From NCBI RefSeq assembly GCF_042431545.1, contig NZ_JBHLYX010000001.1: a stretch of 64,000 nt of DNA; one strand, given 5' to 3'. The first letter of the stretch is position 1, and every line of letters starts with the position of its first letter. This stretch comes from Pseudoalteromonas xiamenensis. GTDB lineage: Bacteria; Pseudomonadota; Gammaproteobacteria; Enterobacterales; Alteromonadaceae. This document shows, one piece after another, positions 10,290 to 19,787 of this stretch. The position numbers and the translations under genes are program-made. A model generated the notes under the pieces. That model ran no database searches and was not told the origin of the DNA. It was given only the letters and a program-made list of their open reading frames with translations.

Positions 10290-10290
10290 T

Positions 10291-12195
10291 ATGGATTTAA
10301 TTCGAATTAGCAAAGCGCAGCTCGCGTTTGGTACACATCCACTGCTAGACGACGCAGAAGCAGTGATCTCTAGTGGAGAGCGCGTTTGTATCGTTGGGCG
10401 AAACGGCGCAGGTAAATCAACCCTTTTAAAAGTGTTAGATGGCCAAGTGCTGCTAGATGACGGTGAAATCAACCGTGTGCAAGGTTTGAAAGTATCACGT
10501 TTAGAGCAGGACCCACCGCGCGGTGCATTAGGTACTGTGTTTGATTATGTAGCTCAAGGGCTACCAGATGTTGCTGAATTGCTGATTGAATATCACCGCA
10601 TAAGCGACGAAATGCAGAATAATCATTCTGAACAGTTGCTAAAGCGTTTTGAACGGATCTCTGCAGACCTTGAGGCGGTGGACGGTTGGCGTTTTGAAAG
10701 CCGGATTAAACTCGTTTTAACGCAGCTAGAACTGACACCAAACTTGGAACTTAACTCGCTTTCTGGTGGTTGGTTGAGAAAGGTGGCATTGGCAAAGGCA
10801 TTGGTTAGTGACCCTGATCTGTTGCTACTTGACGAGCCAACAAACCATCTCGATTTGCAAAGCGTGGTATGGCTTGAACAATTACTAAAGGATTTCAAAG
10901 GTGGGATCGTGTTTATCTCGCATGACCGTGCGTTTATTCGCGCCGTTGCTACACGTATTCTCGACCTAGACCGAGGTCAACTAATTTCTTACCCTGGTAG
11001 CTATGAAAAATACCTTGAACAGAAAAGTCATGATCTTAAAGTAGAAGAAACACAAAACGCGCTTTTTGACAAAAAGCTTGCTGAAGAAGAAGCATGGATC
11101 CGACAAGGTATAAAAGCGCGTCGCACACGCAATGAAGGCCGCGTAAGAGCGCTAAAGTCATTGCGTCAAGAGCGTAGATCGCGCGTTGATCAAGTCGGAA
11201 AAGTCGACTTCAACATTGAAAACGCAGAGCGTTCGGGTAAGTTGGTTTTTGAAGCTCAGCATATTTCACATGAGTTTGGCGAAAAGAGCATTGTTAAAGA
11301 CTTTTCAACGATAGTGATGCGTGGCGACCGTATCGGGCTTGTGGGTCCCAATGGTGTAGGTAAAACAACGCTACTAAAACTGCTCTTTGGTTCATTACAG
11401 CCACAGAGCGGTAAAGTGAAGCAGGGTGTCAACCTTGAATTTGCTTATTTTGACCAATATCGTCAAGTGCTCGACGAAGAAGCGACCGTTCAAGATAACG
11501 TTGCTGAAGGTAAACAAGAAGTCATGATGGGCGGAAGAAGTCGTCATGTATTAGGTTATTTGCAAGATTTCTTGTTCCCCCCTGCGCGAGCTAGAACACC
11601 TGTTAAAGCGCTCTCTGGCGGAGAAAAAAACCGACTCCTACTGGCTAAACTATTCGTTAAACCGTCAAATGTGCTTGTACTCGACGAACCAACAAACGAC
11701 TTGGATATTGAAACGCTTGAGCTTTTGGAAGAAATCATTGAGCAGTATCAAGGCACAGTGCTGATCGTGAGTCACGACCGAGAGTTCATAGACAACACCT
11801 GTAGTGCAGTTTGGGCGTTTGAAGGTAACGGGAAAGTAACGGAAATAGTCGGCGGCTATAGCGATTGCGAAGCGTATCTTAAAAAACAGGCTGCGATTCA
11901 AAGAGAAAATGAAAAACCGGTGCAAAATGAAACAGTTGTTAAAGCTGTTGCGCCGAAAAAGGCAAATAATAAGTTAAGTTATAAGTTAAAACTTGAATTA
12001 GAGTCATTACCAAGTAAAGTGGAAGCGCTCGAAGTAGAGCTAGAAACACAACAGGCGCTTGTCAATGATCCTGAGTTTTTTAAGCAAGATGCGGAAACTA
12101 CTCAAGCGGCATTGAACCATTTAGCTGATCTCGAGTCGAAGCTCGAAACCGCATTTAATCGCTGGGAAGAACTCGAAGCATTACAGAATCAGTAA
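10291..12195 (+). CDS. uup: ABC-F family ATPase Uup
   Basis: Uup is a soluble ABC-F protein that acts on the ribosome and affects transposon excision and tolerance of branched DNA. The 634 residues (635 in E. coli) hold two nucleotide-binding domains. The first has GRNGAGKST, LSGGWLRKVALAK and LLLDEPTNHLD; the second has GPNGVGKTT, LSGGEKNRLLLAK and VLDEPTNDLD. The C-terminal 90 residues form a charged coiled coil, the DNA-binding tail of Uup. It starts 1 base after the glutaredoxin-like gene and is followed 8 bases later by the DUF3466 gene. Confidence 0.95.
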   Translation: MDLIRISKAQLAFGTHPLLDDAEAVISSGERVCIVGRNGAGKSTLLKVLDGQVLLDDGEINRVQGLKVSRLEQDPPRGALGTVFDYVAQGLPDVAELLIEYHRISDEMQNNHSEQLLKRFERISADLEAVDGWRFESRIKLVLTQLELTPNLELNSLSGGWLRKVALAKALVSDPDLLLLDEPTNHLDLQSVVWLEQLLKDFKGGIVFISHDRAFIRAVATRILDLDRGQLISYPGSYEKYLEQKSHDLKVEETQNALFDKKLAEEEAWIRQGIKARRTRNEGRVRALKSLRQERRSRVDQVGKVDFNIENAERSGKLVFEAQHISHEFGEKSIVKDFSTIVMRGDRIGLVGPNGVGKTTLLKLLFGSLQPQSGKVKQGVNLEFAYFDQYRQVLDEEATVQDNVAEGKQEVMMGGRSRHVLGYLQDFLFPPARARTPVKALSGGEKNRLLLAKLFVKPSNVLVLDEPTNDLDIETLELLEEIIEQYQGTVLIVSHDREFIDNTCSAVWAFEGNGKVTEIVGGYSDCEAYLKKQAAIQRENEKPVQNETVVKAVAPKKANNKLSYKLKLELESLPSKVEALEVELETQQALVNDPEFFKQDAETTQAALNHLADLESKLETAFNRWEELEALQNQ

Positions 12196-12203
12196 GGATT
12201 GAA

Positions 12204-13943
12204 ATGAAAAGAACGACACTCGCTGCAAGTATTGCTGCAGCGTTTTGCAGCCAAGCCTTCGCTGCAACTTATCAGTTAACAGAGCTACCTTCGATGGAAG
12301 GCGTGAAACACACTTACGTTGCTGATGCAAATGAAAGTGGATTTGCTATTGGTCAAACACGTGGCGTGTTCAATTTACCCATTGATTTATCATACATTGA
12401 CTATGAAGATTCCAGTCTCACGTCATTTTATGACCAAGTAAAACGAGAATATGAGTTAATTGATAAAACTATTACGTTCACGCTAGACGACATTAAAAAC
12501 AATAATGCAGTCGCAACGAATGCTGATGCGCATTCTTTTATGATGCGTTATCTCACTGCGCAAAGTTCGAATGGTGAAATTCAAAAGCTAGTAGACGGTT
12601 TTGCTATTACCTTCAACGGTCAACAAGTACAAGAACAAGTACTTTTTGATACCGCTTCAAGCGATTATGATGGACTAACACGCTCTGTCTCTAATTTCCT
12701 TAACTCTGTTGCTGAAGATGGCACAATTGCAGGGTGGGGCTCATCGCCATTTGCTAAAACAACGTTCACAAATTCGGATGGTGATCAGCTAACCCAATTT
12801 GAAACACCTTGGTTTTCGCGTGGTATTATCATTAAGCCAAGTGGTGAGAAAGTAACGTTAGATCCAAAGGAAGCAACGCTTGGTGGTTACACCAAAGCAA
12901 TGGACGTAGTTCATCTTGATGACGGTAGTTATTTAGTTGCAGGTCAAAGCTCGGTATCGATTTCCAAAAATGGCCAAGAGTTATATGACGACCAATGTAA
13001 AGGTGAGTCACAGTCCATCGCAGTTTGTCGCTGGACACGTCAACGCTCTGAAACGTTCTATAATGCGAACGCTTTCCTTTGGAAACTTGATGCTGATTTC
13101 AATCTAATAGAAGCAACGGATTTAGGCCTAGGTTTAACGCCGTTTGATGACGAAGACAATGCGTTCGTATCAGGTGGTCTTGCAGTAAACAAAAATGGTA
13201 TTGTTGCCGGTTTTTCACCTATTCGTACTCCACGTACCAATGACAATGAAAAATCAGGTCAAATCGTTGCTGGTTACTTTAAAGATGGCAGTTTCACTGC
13301 AGCTCCAAAAGTAAATGATGACTTTGAATCGGGTAAAGCGGTCGATATTAACGAAAATAACGTGTTAATTGGTAATCAATTCCGTCGAATCGAAGGTAAT
13401 GGAACGAGCACTGTAGGTTTTTACGTTGATATAAACAATAACGTTGAAGCGGATATTGGTGGTTTCTTCTTGGGTTCAGATGTTGCTGTTGAGTCTATTA
13501 ATAACTCAGGCTACATTGTTGGCCAAGCTGAAGTAGATAAAAACACGTCAAATCGTCGCCGTGAAGCCTTTATTTACAAAATGGGTGATGAAAAAATTAC
13601 CAACATCAATAATCTATTACCGTGCAAAGACCCAGCTACTGGTGAAAACTTTAAGTACACGGTCGCTGAAGCGAACAAGATTACGGATGGAAATATTATT
13701 TACGGTATCGCCACTAAAACAGTGGAGAAACGTAATACCAAAGGTGAAGTGGTTACCGACGTAGATGGGAAAGTAGAATACGAAAGTATCGCAGTGCCTG
13801 TTGTTCTAACGCCAATTGCTGGTGAGTTAGAAACGTGCCTAGCACCAGAAGTAGAGCTATATGAGCGTAAATCAGCAAGTTGGGGTTGGTTGTCGTTATT
13901 AATGCTGCCTCTAGTTCATATACGCCGTAAAATGAAAGCTTAA
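12204..13943 (+). CDS. Secreted DUF3466 family protein with a C-terminal sorting-like tail
   Basis: The 579-residue protein has a clear Sec signal peptide (MKRTTLAASIAAAFCSQAFA, cleavage after residue 20). A long beta-rich body follows, with repeated short segments of the type GIVAGF, GYIVGQA and NVLIGNQ, which is the pattern of DUF3466 proteins. The end is a polar stretch, a hydrophobic segment (WGWLSLLMLPLVHI) and a basic tail (RRKMKA), like the tripartite anchors removed by rhombosortase- or exosortase-type enzymes. AAGGA stands before the ATG, 8 bases after uup. The function is not known. Location at the cell surface or in the periplasm is inferred. Confidence 0.85.
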   Translation: MKRTTLAASIAAAFCSQAFAATYQLTELPSMEGVKHTYVADANESGFAIGQTRGVFNLPIDLSYIDYEDSSLTSFYDQVKREYELIDKTITFTLDDIKNNNAVATNADAHSFMMRYLTAQSSNGEIQKLVDGFAITFNGQQVQEQVLFDTASSDYDGLTRSVSNFLNSVAEDGTIAGWGSSPFAKTTFTNSDGDQLTQFETPWFSRGIIIKPSGEKVTLDPKEATLGGYTKAMDVVHLDDGSYLVAGQSSVSISKNGQELYDDQCKGESQSIAVCRWTRQRSETFYNANAFLWKLDADFNLIEATDLGLGLTPFDDEDNAFVSGGLAVNKNGIVAGFSPIRTPRTNDNEKSGQIVAGYFKDGSFTAAPKVNDDFESGKAVDINENNVLIGNQFRRIEGNGTSTVGFYVDINNNVEADIGGFFLGSDVAVESINNSGYIVGQAEVDKNTSNRRREAFIYKMGDEKITNINNLLPCKDPATGENFKYTVAEANKITDGNIIYGIATKTVEKRNTKGEVVTDVDGKVEYESIAVPVVLTPIAGELETCLAPEVELYERKSASWGWLSLLMLPLVHIRRKMKA

Positions 13944-13961
13944 AAAGCAATTGTTTAAAAG

Positions 13962-13987
13962 AAAAAAGCCCGATAGGGCTTTTTTTT
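13962..13987 (+). terminator. Intrinsic terminator after the DUF3466 gene
   Basis: AAAAAAGCCC, loop GATA, GGGCTTTTTT and further T residues form a strong terminator 19 bases after the stop codon. It closes the rlmL operon. Confidence 0.92.
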
Positions 13988-14093
13988 ATTGTAATTCATG
14001 GCTTTAAGTATGGAGATTCCGAATCTTATTGTTCAATCAAGTCATGCAATTATTTCACGTGTGCAACGTTATAAATCGACTACACTCTTCGCG

Positions 14094-14603
14094 CTATTTC
14101 TTTGAACGCTCCGCCCAAGCTTTGTTAACTGAACGACGCCATAAGTAATCGATGCCGAAGTACCCGACAATCGAAGACACCGTCGCACAAACGAGACATC
14201 CGACAATAAACGCAGGGCCGATGGTGGAAATGCTTTCTGTCAGCCATTGCCAACTTGCTTCAAATTGAAACGGTTGCTGTTCATGGCCAAGTACAGCTAC
14301 ACCGACGAGGTAGGCGCCATAAAAAATAGGGGGCATAGTAAGTGGGTTAGTAAGCCACACCAATGCGATTGATAACGGTAAGTTCACTCGTAACGGAATA
14401 GCGAGTGCAGCAGCTAAAACCATTTGAAATGGAACAGGGATGAACGCGAAAAAGAGACCTACTGCGAAAGCGCCACGAGCAGAGCGACGATTCAAATGCC
14501 ACAAGTTGGCATCATGCAACAAAGATCCAAAAATCTTAAGCGCTTTTTGTTCTTTAATTTTACTGTGATCGGGCATTAAGCGTTGGATCGTTTTTTTAGC
14601 CAT
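14094..14603 (-). CDS. DUF2062 domain inner-membrane protein
   Basis: The ATG at 14603 gives 169 residues. After a basic N-terminus (KKTIQRLMPDHSKIKEQKAL) there is the DUF2062 core: ARGAFAVGLFFAFIPVPFQM near residue 45, a second hydrophobic stretch, and WLTNPLTMPPIFYGAYLVG, then two more hydrophobic segments. Members are small membrane proteins of unknown function, often near comEC in these bacteria. The gene faces comEC head to head, with start codons that overlap or nearly touch. An upstream TTG at 14612 is less likely. Confidence 0.88.
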   Translation of the reverse strand: MAKKTIQRLMPDHSKIKEQKALKIFGSLLHDANLWHLNRRSARGAFAVGLFFAFIPVPFQMVLAAALAIPLRVNLPLSIALVWLTNPLTMPPIFYGAYLVGVAVLGHEQQPFQFEASWQWLTESISTIGPAFIVGCLVCATVSSIVGYFGIDYLWRRSVNKAWAERSKK

Positions 14604-16826
14604 AGTTTGCAACCATCTACTTCAAAACTGATATGTTGGGGATTCCTTTACGGCAGCGCGAGCACAATGTTCGGATTTGGCTCGTGGTTTTTCTGGACCA
14701 CTACTGTCGCTTTACTTTTCCTAGCGGTCTATTTTAAGCCGATTTCCGCTTTAGTGTTAGGTTTTATTTTAGGGATTTTATATGTCTTTTTTGTTGTAAC
14801 GAAATTTCAAGCGACGACATTTTCTCTCGACATGAAACCAATTAAAGTAAAAGTTGAAATAGAACGGATAATTTCGACTGCACCAAATACCTATACTCTG
14901 GCGAAAGTGTGCCAAGCTGATTACCGATGCCAAAGTGGATACCTAACATTCCCAAATAAAAACGTACCTATCGAGGAAAATACACTTCTCGACGTGACAG
15001 TTAAGTTAAAACCTTTCAGATCAACCAGCCATTTTTATGGACGAGATAACACGTTAAAAGCGTATCTCGAGGGCATCGTGTTCAAAGGAAAAGTTTTATC
15101 AATTTCGGATAGCGATAAAAAGAATACGTCGCTAAGAACACAGTTTCGATCTTGGTGGAAACACCAACTTATCGGACTGACATATGACTGGCTATATTAT
15201 GTATTACTTACGGGTGATAAATCGATGATGTCAAAGGTAGATAACACACGGTTTAAAGAGTATGGAATAAGTCATTTGTTAGCGATTTCAGGTATGCATG
15301 TGGGCATTATGTATACCGTCTGTTTTTGGATGACGAAGATTTTACAAATTCCTTTACTGTTTAAGGGGTTACAGCTAATCGATTTAAACAGGCTTGCCGC
15401 TCTTTTTTCGTTAATAATGGCGTTGCTGTACGTGTATTTAAGTGGTGGTGCTGTTTCATCCGTCCGAGCATTTATTATGTTGAGTTGTATGGTTTTTGCG
15501 TATGTTTTGCGGCGACCCTACTTATCATTTCAAGTCTTGTTCTTTGCATTGGTCTTAACTGTATTGTATTCCCCTTTTGTCTGGTTAGATTATGGCTTCT
15601 ACCTTTCTTATTTAGCCTGCATCGCGATAATCGGAGTATTAAAGTATGCTCGCCGGTTTCAGCTCAAGAATTGGTTCTACTTACTATTAATTATTCAAGT
15701 GGCATGTTTTATTGTACTTGCACCCATATCGGCTTATTTCTTTCAGGGTATTAGCGTAAGTGGGATTTGGGTAAACCTTATCGCCATTCCATTCTTAAGT
15801 TTTGTCCTTTTTCCTTGTTTGTTATTACAAGTTGTTCTTTCGAGTCTTAATGTTCAACCATTTATTTTCGACATTTTAGACTTTGTTCTTCAGTCTGCGT
15901 TTGCGAACCTAGAAACCATACCGAAACACGTGCAGTGGCTTAATGTGATGCAAATGACGTGGCAAACGGTGGTAAGTTGTTATTTAGCATTTTTTCTATT
16001 GTTCTTTGATAAGTTACGTCGTTTCGCTGTGCTTACACTTGCATTTCCGGTCTTTCAGTTTCTTACCAAAGAAGAGCCCTTATTTAATCTCGTCGTATTT
16101 GATGTTGGGCATGGCACAATGGTATTACTTGAGCGAAATAGTCAAGGAATGCTTTACGATTTAGGCCCAAGCTATTTTGAACGTTTTAACTATGTTGATT
16201 CGGTGTTGCTGCCATTCAGCCAAAAAAAGAACCTATCCATTGAGTATTTAATACTGAGCCACGACGATAAAGATCACACAGGTGGGCTTGATGCCTTTCT
16301 AAAATCATCCTTGAGTGAGTCCATTCAATCGGGTAATAACGTGTTGGAGGCACCCCTATGTCCAAAAAACGCTGTACAGTTGGAGAATGGACTTCGCCTC
16401 ACTCCACTTTGGCCACGCAGTTCCCATGAAATGATTGGTGATAATAACAATTCCTGCGTCGTTTTAGTTGAATATCACAACTACCGAGTTTTGCTCGCGG
16501 GTGACATTGAAAAAGAAGTAGAAAATCACTTGCTAGGTGACCAACTAGAAAAAACGGATGTTTTGTTAGTACCTCACCATGGTTCGAAAACGTCCTCTTC
16601 ACGCTCTTTCATTAATCATGTAAAACCAAAATATGCCATCTTTTCTCGCGCATTTTACAATCCATGGCGGATCCCGCATCCACAAGTAGTCTCTAGGTAC
16701 ATCGCGGCCGGTGCGACTATTTTAGATACGGCGCTAGATGGAGATATAAAAATCACCTTTTATGAAAATGAAATTCGAGTTGAGAAAGCGCGGGACGTAC
16801 GCGCTTGGTGGTTTTACGACAATTAA
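14583..16826 (+). CDS. comEC: ComEC/Rec2 DNA uptake channel protein
   Basis: ComEC is the inner-membrane channel for single-stranded DNA during natural transformation. The 747-residue frame has an N-terminal membrane pair with an OB-like DUF4131 region, the Competence domain with about seven membrane segments (HLLAISGMHVGIMY, SSVRAFIML), and a C-terminal metallo-beta-lactamase domain. That domain shows VFDVGHGTMVLLE, LSHDDKDHTGGLD and VPHHGSKTSSS. The start is uncertain: TTG codons at 14583 and 14607 lie within or beside the opposing gene, and the first ATG is at 14667, inside the first membrane segment. It is followed 60 bases later by msbA, the same order as in E. coli. Confidence 0.93.
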   Translation: MDRFFSHSLQPSTSKLICWGFLYGSASTMFGFGSWFFWTTTVALLFLAVYFKPISALVLGFILGILYVFFVVTKFQATTFSLDMKPIKVKVEIERIISTAPNTYTLAKVCQADYRCQSGYLTFPNKNVPIEENTLLDVTVKLKPFRSTSHFYGRDNTLKAYLEGIVFKGKVLSISDSDKKNTSLRTQFRSWWKHQLIGLTYDWLYYVLLTGDKSMMSKVDNTRFKEYGISHLLAISGMHVGIMYTVCFWMTKILQIPLLFKGLQLIDLNRLAALFSLIMALLYVYLSGGAVSSVRAFIMLSCMVFAYVLRRPYLSFQVLFFALVLTVLYSPFVWLDYGFYLSYLACIAIIGVLKYARRFQLKNWFYLLLIIQVACFIVLAPISAYFFQGISVSGIWVNLIAIPFLSFVLFPCLLLQVVLSSLNVQPFIFDILDFVLQSAFANLETIPKHVQWLNVMQMTWQTVVSCYLAFFLLFFDKLRRFAVLTLAFPVFQFLTKEEPLFNLVVFDVGHGTMVLLERNSQGMLYDLGPSYFERFNYVDSVLLPFSQKKNLSIEYLILSHDDKDHTGGLDAFLKSSLSESIQSGNNVLEAPLCPKNAVQLENGLRLTPLWPRSSHEMIGDNNNSCVVLVEYHNYRVLLAGDIEKEVENHLLGDQLEKTDVLLVPHHGSKTSSSRSFINHVKPKYAIFSRAFYNPWRIPHPQVVSRYIAAGATILDTALDGDIKITFYENEIRVEKARDVRAWWFYDN

Positions 16827-16886
16827 ATTTTTGTTTTTGCTGGTAGGAAGCTACAATATGCGTCGTTTTAGTAGTTGGGCAGTTCA

Positions 16887-18626
16887 ATGACGCAATCATC
16901 TCTTAAGATTTATAAACGATTACTTTTATATGTAAAGCCGTTCAAAGCGATCGCTATTTTTTCGGTGATTGGCATGTTGGGCTATTCCGCAATGGATGCG
17001 TTATTCGTTCGTCTTATGAAGCCTTTTATCGATGACGGTCTCACAGCTGGTAATTCTGAGGTGCTGAGTTTGGCGCCATACTTTGTGATGGCGTTAGTGA
17101 TCGGTCGAGGTATTTTCAACTACATGGCGTCTTATTGCCTCAGCTATGTTGGTTCACAAGTGGTGAAAACGTTAAGGCAGTCGTTATTTGAGCATATGCT
17201 CGCGATGCCTGTGAGTTTTCATGATAAGCATTCGAAAGGGGAGCTTATCTCTAAAATCACTTTCGATACTGAGCAAGTTCAGCAGGCCATCACGCGTGCG
17301 CTGCAGATTCTAATTCGAGAGGGGGCTTACGTCGTCTTTTTGCTTATCGTAATGTTCGAAGCCTCTTGGAAACTCTCTCTGATATTCGTGATTGTAACAC
17401 CGCTAGTTGCTGTCATTGTCAGCATTGTATCGAAGCGTTTTCGAAAAATTTCAAAAAATATCCAAGACGCAATGGGTGAGGTAACCCGCAGTTCAGAACA
17501 AATGCTGACTGGTCATAAAGTTATCCATGGTTTTGGTGGGCAAGAGAAAGAAATTAGCCACTTCGATGTGGTAAATAACCGCAATCGTCAGCAACGTGTA
17601 AAAATGGACGCGACAAAGGCGCTGAGTGTGTCGGTTATTCAGATTCTGGCAGCCGGTTCGATGGCCGTAATTTTAGCCATCATAGCGATGCCTTCGATGC
17701 TTGCGACGATTACGTCAGGCACGTTTGTAACGCTTATTTCTTCTATGATGCTCATGTTGAGGCCGTTAAAGCAGCTTGCTAACGTGAACAGTGATTTGCA
17801 GCGTGGAATTTCGGCAGCGGAAAGTATTTTTGAGGTGTTGGATGTCGAGCAAGAGAAAGACGACGGCAAAGTAGTCGTTGAACGTGCTCAAGGCAATATT
17901 GAAATTAATTCTTTAACGTTTACGTACCCTACAAAAGATGAACCGGTATTGCATGGCTTAACCCTAGATATTCAATCAGGAAAAACGGTTGCCCTAGTCG
18001 GTCGATCTGGTTCTGGTAAATCGACGTTATCTAATTTACTGCCTCGCTTTTACGATTACCAAGCCGGTACGATAAAGCTTGATGGAATTGAGCTCTCGGA
18101 ATATCAATTGAAGTCTTTAAGGGCACAGTTTGCGCTGGTTTCCCAGCAAGTTGTGTTGTTTAACGACACAATTGCCAACAACATAATGTATGGTGCGAAA
18201 TCGCCGCTGACAAAAGACGAACTCATTCAGGTGGCAAAACAAGCTCACGTATGGGAATTTGTTCAAGACTTGCCTGATGGGTTGAATACAGTTGTTGGTG
18301 AGAATGGCGTCATGTTATCCGGTGGACAACGCCAGCGAATTGCAATTGCAAGGGCAATAGTAAAAGATGCACCAATTCTTATTCTTGATGAGGCGACATC
18401 CGCGCTAGACACAGAATCAGAGCGTCTAATCCAAAAAGCGTTAGATAGTCTCATGGTTGGTAAAACATCTATTGTCATTGCGCATAGGCTCTCAACAATT
18501 GAAAATGCGGATCTTATTTGCGTGATGGACAAAGGGCGTATTATTGAACAAGGTTCTCACGCTCAATTGCTTGAGCGAGGTGGTATGTATACCGCACTTT
18601 GTCAGATGCAATCTGGGCACCATTAA
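16887..18626 (+). CDS. msbA: Lipid A export ATP-binding/permease protein MsbA
   Basis: MsbA flips lipid A-core across the inner membrane. The 579 residues (582 in E. coli) start with six membrane helices (to about residue 310) and end with an ABC ATPase domain: Walker A GRSGSGKST, signature LSGGQRQRIAIARA, Walker B ILILDEATSALD and the H-loop IAHRLST. The ATG at 16887 is chosen over an in-frame TTG 12 bases upstream because it matches the family length. The TAA overlaps the ATG of lpxK (TAATG), so translation is coupled. Confidence 0.97.
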   Translation: MTQSSLKIYKRLLLYVKPFKAIAIFSVIGMLGYSAMDALFVRLMKPFIDDGLTAGNSEVLSLAPYFVMALVIGRGIFNYMASYCLSYVGSQVVKTLRQSLFEHMLAMPVSFHDKHSKGELISKITFDTEQVQQAITRALQILIREGAYVVFLLIVMFEASWKLSLIFVIVTPLVAVIVSIVSKRFRKISKNIQDAMGEVTRSSEQMLTGHKVIHGFGGQEKEISHFDVVNNRNRQQRVKMDATKALSVSVIQILAAGSMAVILAIIAMPSMLATITSGTFVTLISSMMLMLRPLKQLANVNSDLQRGISAAESIFEVLDVEQEKDDGKVVVERAQGNIEINSLTFTYPTKDEPVLHGLTLDIQSGKTVALVGRSGSGKSTLSNLLPRFYDYQAGTIKLDGIELSEYQLKSLRAQFALVSQQVVLFNDTIANNIMYGAKSPLTKDELIQVAKQAHVWEFVQDLPDGLNTVVGENGVMLSGGQRQRIAIARAIVKDAPILILDEATSALDTESERLIQKALDSLMVGKTSIVIAHRLSTIENADLICVMDKGRIIEQGSHAQLLERGGMYTALCQMQSGHH

Positions 18627-19600
18627 TGAGTCGAGTTGAGCAAAGTTGGTATAAGCCGGCCAGTTGGCTCACATGGCTGTTGAGTCCACTTACGCTGTTG
18701 TTTTACTTTGTATCTCAAGTGCGAAAGCTGAGTTTTCAACTTGGCATTAAGAAAGTAGTAAAGCACAACGTGCCTATTATCGTGGTCGGCAACATCAGCG
18801 TTGGTGGTAATGGTAAGACACCCTTTGTGATCTGGTTGACAGAATATCTGAAAAGCCAAGGAAAGAACGTAGCAATTGTTAGTCGAGGCTATGGTTCAAA
18901 AGCACCATATTACCCGTATACCTTGAGTGAAGAAGACACAGCGGAACAAGTCGGGGATGAGCCAAAATTGCTGTTTGACAGACTTGGCTGCCCAATCGTC
19001 ATTTCGCCAGACCGTAATGCCGCTGTATCAAAACTCGCAGATCTTAATATTGATGTTGTGATTAGTGACGATGGACTTCAACACTACCAAATGGGCAGAG
19101 ATGTTGAATTATGTATTGTTGATGCAAAAAGGCAGTTTGGGAATGGATGGTTAATGCCATCAGGGCCATTACGCGAACGTCAATCTAGGCTTGAAACGGT
19201 CGATCTTGTTATTGAAAATGGTGGTAATAGCACGTACCACTATACCCTGGAAAATGCAGGGATTTATCGTGTAAAAGATAATGTAAAGGTGGGCCATATA
19301 GACAAAGCTCACGTTGTCAGTGCAATTGGTAACCCTAATCGATTTGTTGAAAGCCTCACGCAATTAGGAACTCAAATACTGTCTATGCAGTTTTTTGAGG
19401 ATCACCATCCTTTTATTGAGAAGGATTTTGATAAGCAAGGGTTAGGGAATATTGTAATGACAGAGAAAGATGCCGTTAAATGTCGCTCATTTGCACAAGA
19501 TAACTGGTATTATCTCAAAGTAGACGCTCGTGCAAATGATGCATTAGTGAACGAATTAAATTCAATTTTATTAAGAAAAGGGATCCTCCATGGCGTTTGA
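18626..19600 (+). CDS. lpxK: Tetraacyldisaccharide 4'-kinase
   Basis: LpxK phosphorylates the disaccharide precursor to give lipid IVA at the inner-membrane surface. The ATG at 18626 overlaps the msbA stop and gives 324 residues (328 in E. coli). Visible are an N-terminal membrane segment (WLLSPLTLLFYFVSQV), the P-loop VVGNISVGGNGKTPF, the conserved DDGLQHY near residue 150 and VMTEKDAVKC near the end. Its end overlaps ycaR by 11 bases. The position between msbA and kdsB is that of E. coli. Confidence 0.96.
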   Translation: MSRVEQSWYKPASWLTWLLSPLTLLFYFVSQVRKLSFQLGIKKVVKHNVPIIVVGNISVGGNGKTPFVIWLTEYLKSQGKNVAIVSRGYGSKAPYYPYTLSEEDTAEQVGDEPKLLFDRLGCPIVISPDRNAAVSKLADLNIDVVISDDGLQHYQMGRDVELCIVDAKRQFGNGWLMPSGPLRERQSRLETVDLVIENGGNSTYHYTLENAGIYRVKDNVKVGHIDKAHVVSAIGNPNRFVESLTQLGTQILSMQFFEDHHPFIEKDFDKQGLGNIVMTEKDAVKCRSFAQDNWYYLKVDARANDALVNELNSILLRKGILHGV

Positions 19601-19787
19601 TACCAAATTACTTGAAATTATCGCCTGTCCAGTGTGCAAGGGTAAGTTACGTTACGATAAAGAAAATAAAGAACTTATTAGCACTGCGGCGAAATTAGCT
19701 TATCCAATTCGTGACGATATCCCTGTACTACTCGAAACAGAAGCTCGCGAGTTGTCTCTAGATGAGGTCGAGAAGTGGAATTCGTAG
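19590..19787 (+). CDS. ycaR: Trm112-family small zinc-site protein YcaR
   Basis: This 65-residue protein has the Trm112/YcaR fold signature: LLEIIACPVCKGKL at the start (a CxxC pair) and AYPIRDDIPVLL near residue 45. Bacterial members are of unclear function. The place between lpxK and kdsB is conserved in gammaproteobacteria. Overlaps on both sides (11 and 13 bases) show translational coupling. Confidence 0.92.
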   Translation: MAFDTKLLEIIACPVCKGKLRYDKENKELISTAAKLAYPIRDDIPVLLETEARELSLDEVEKWNS

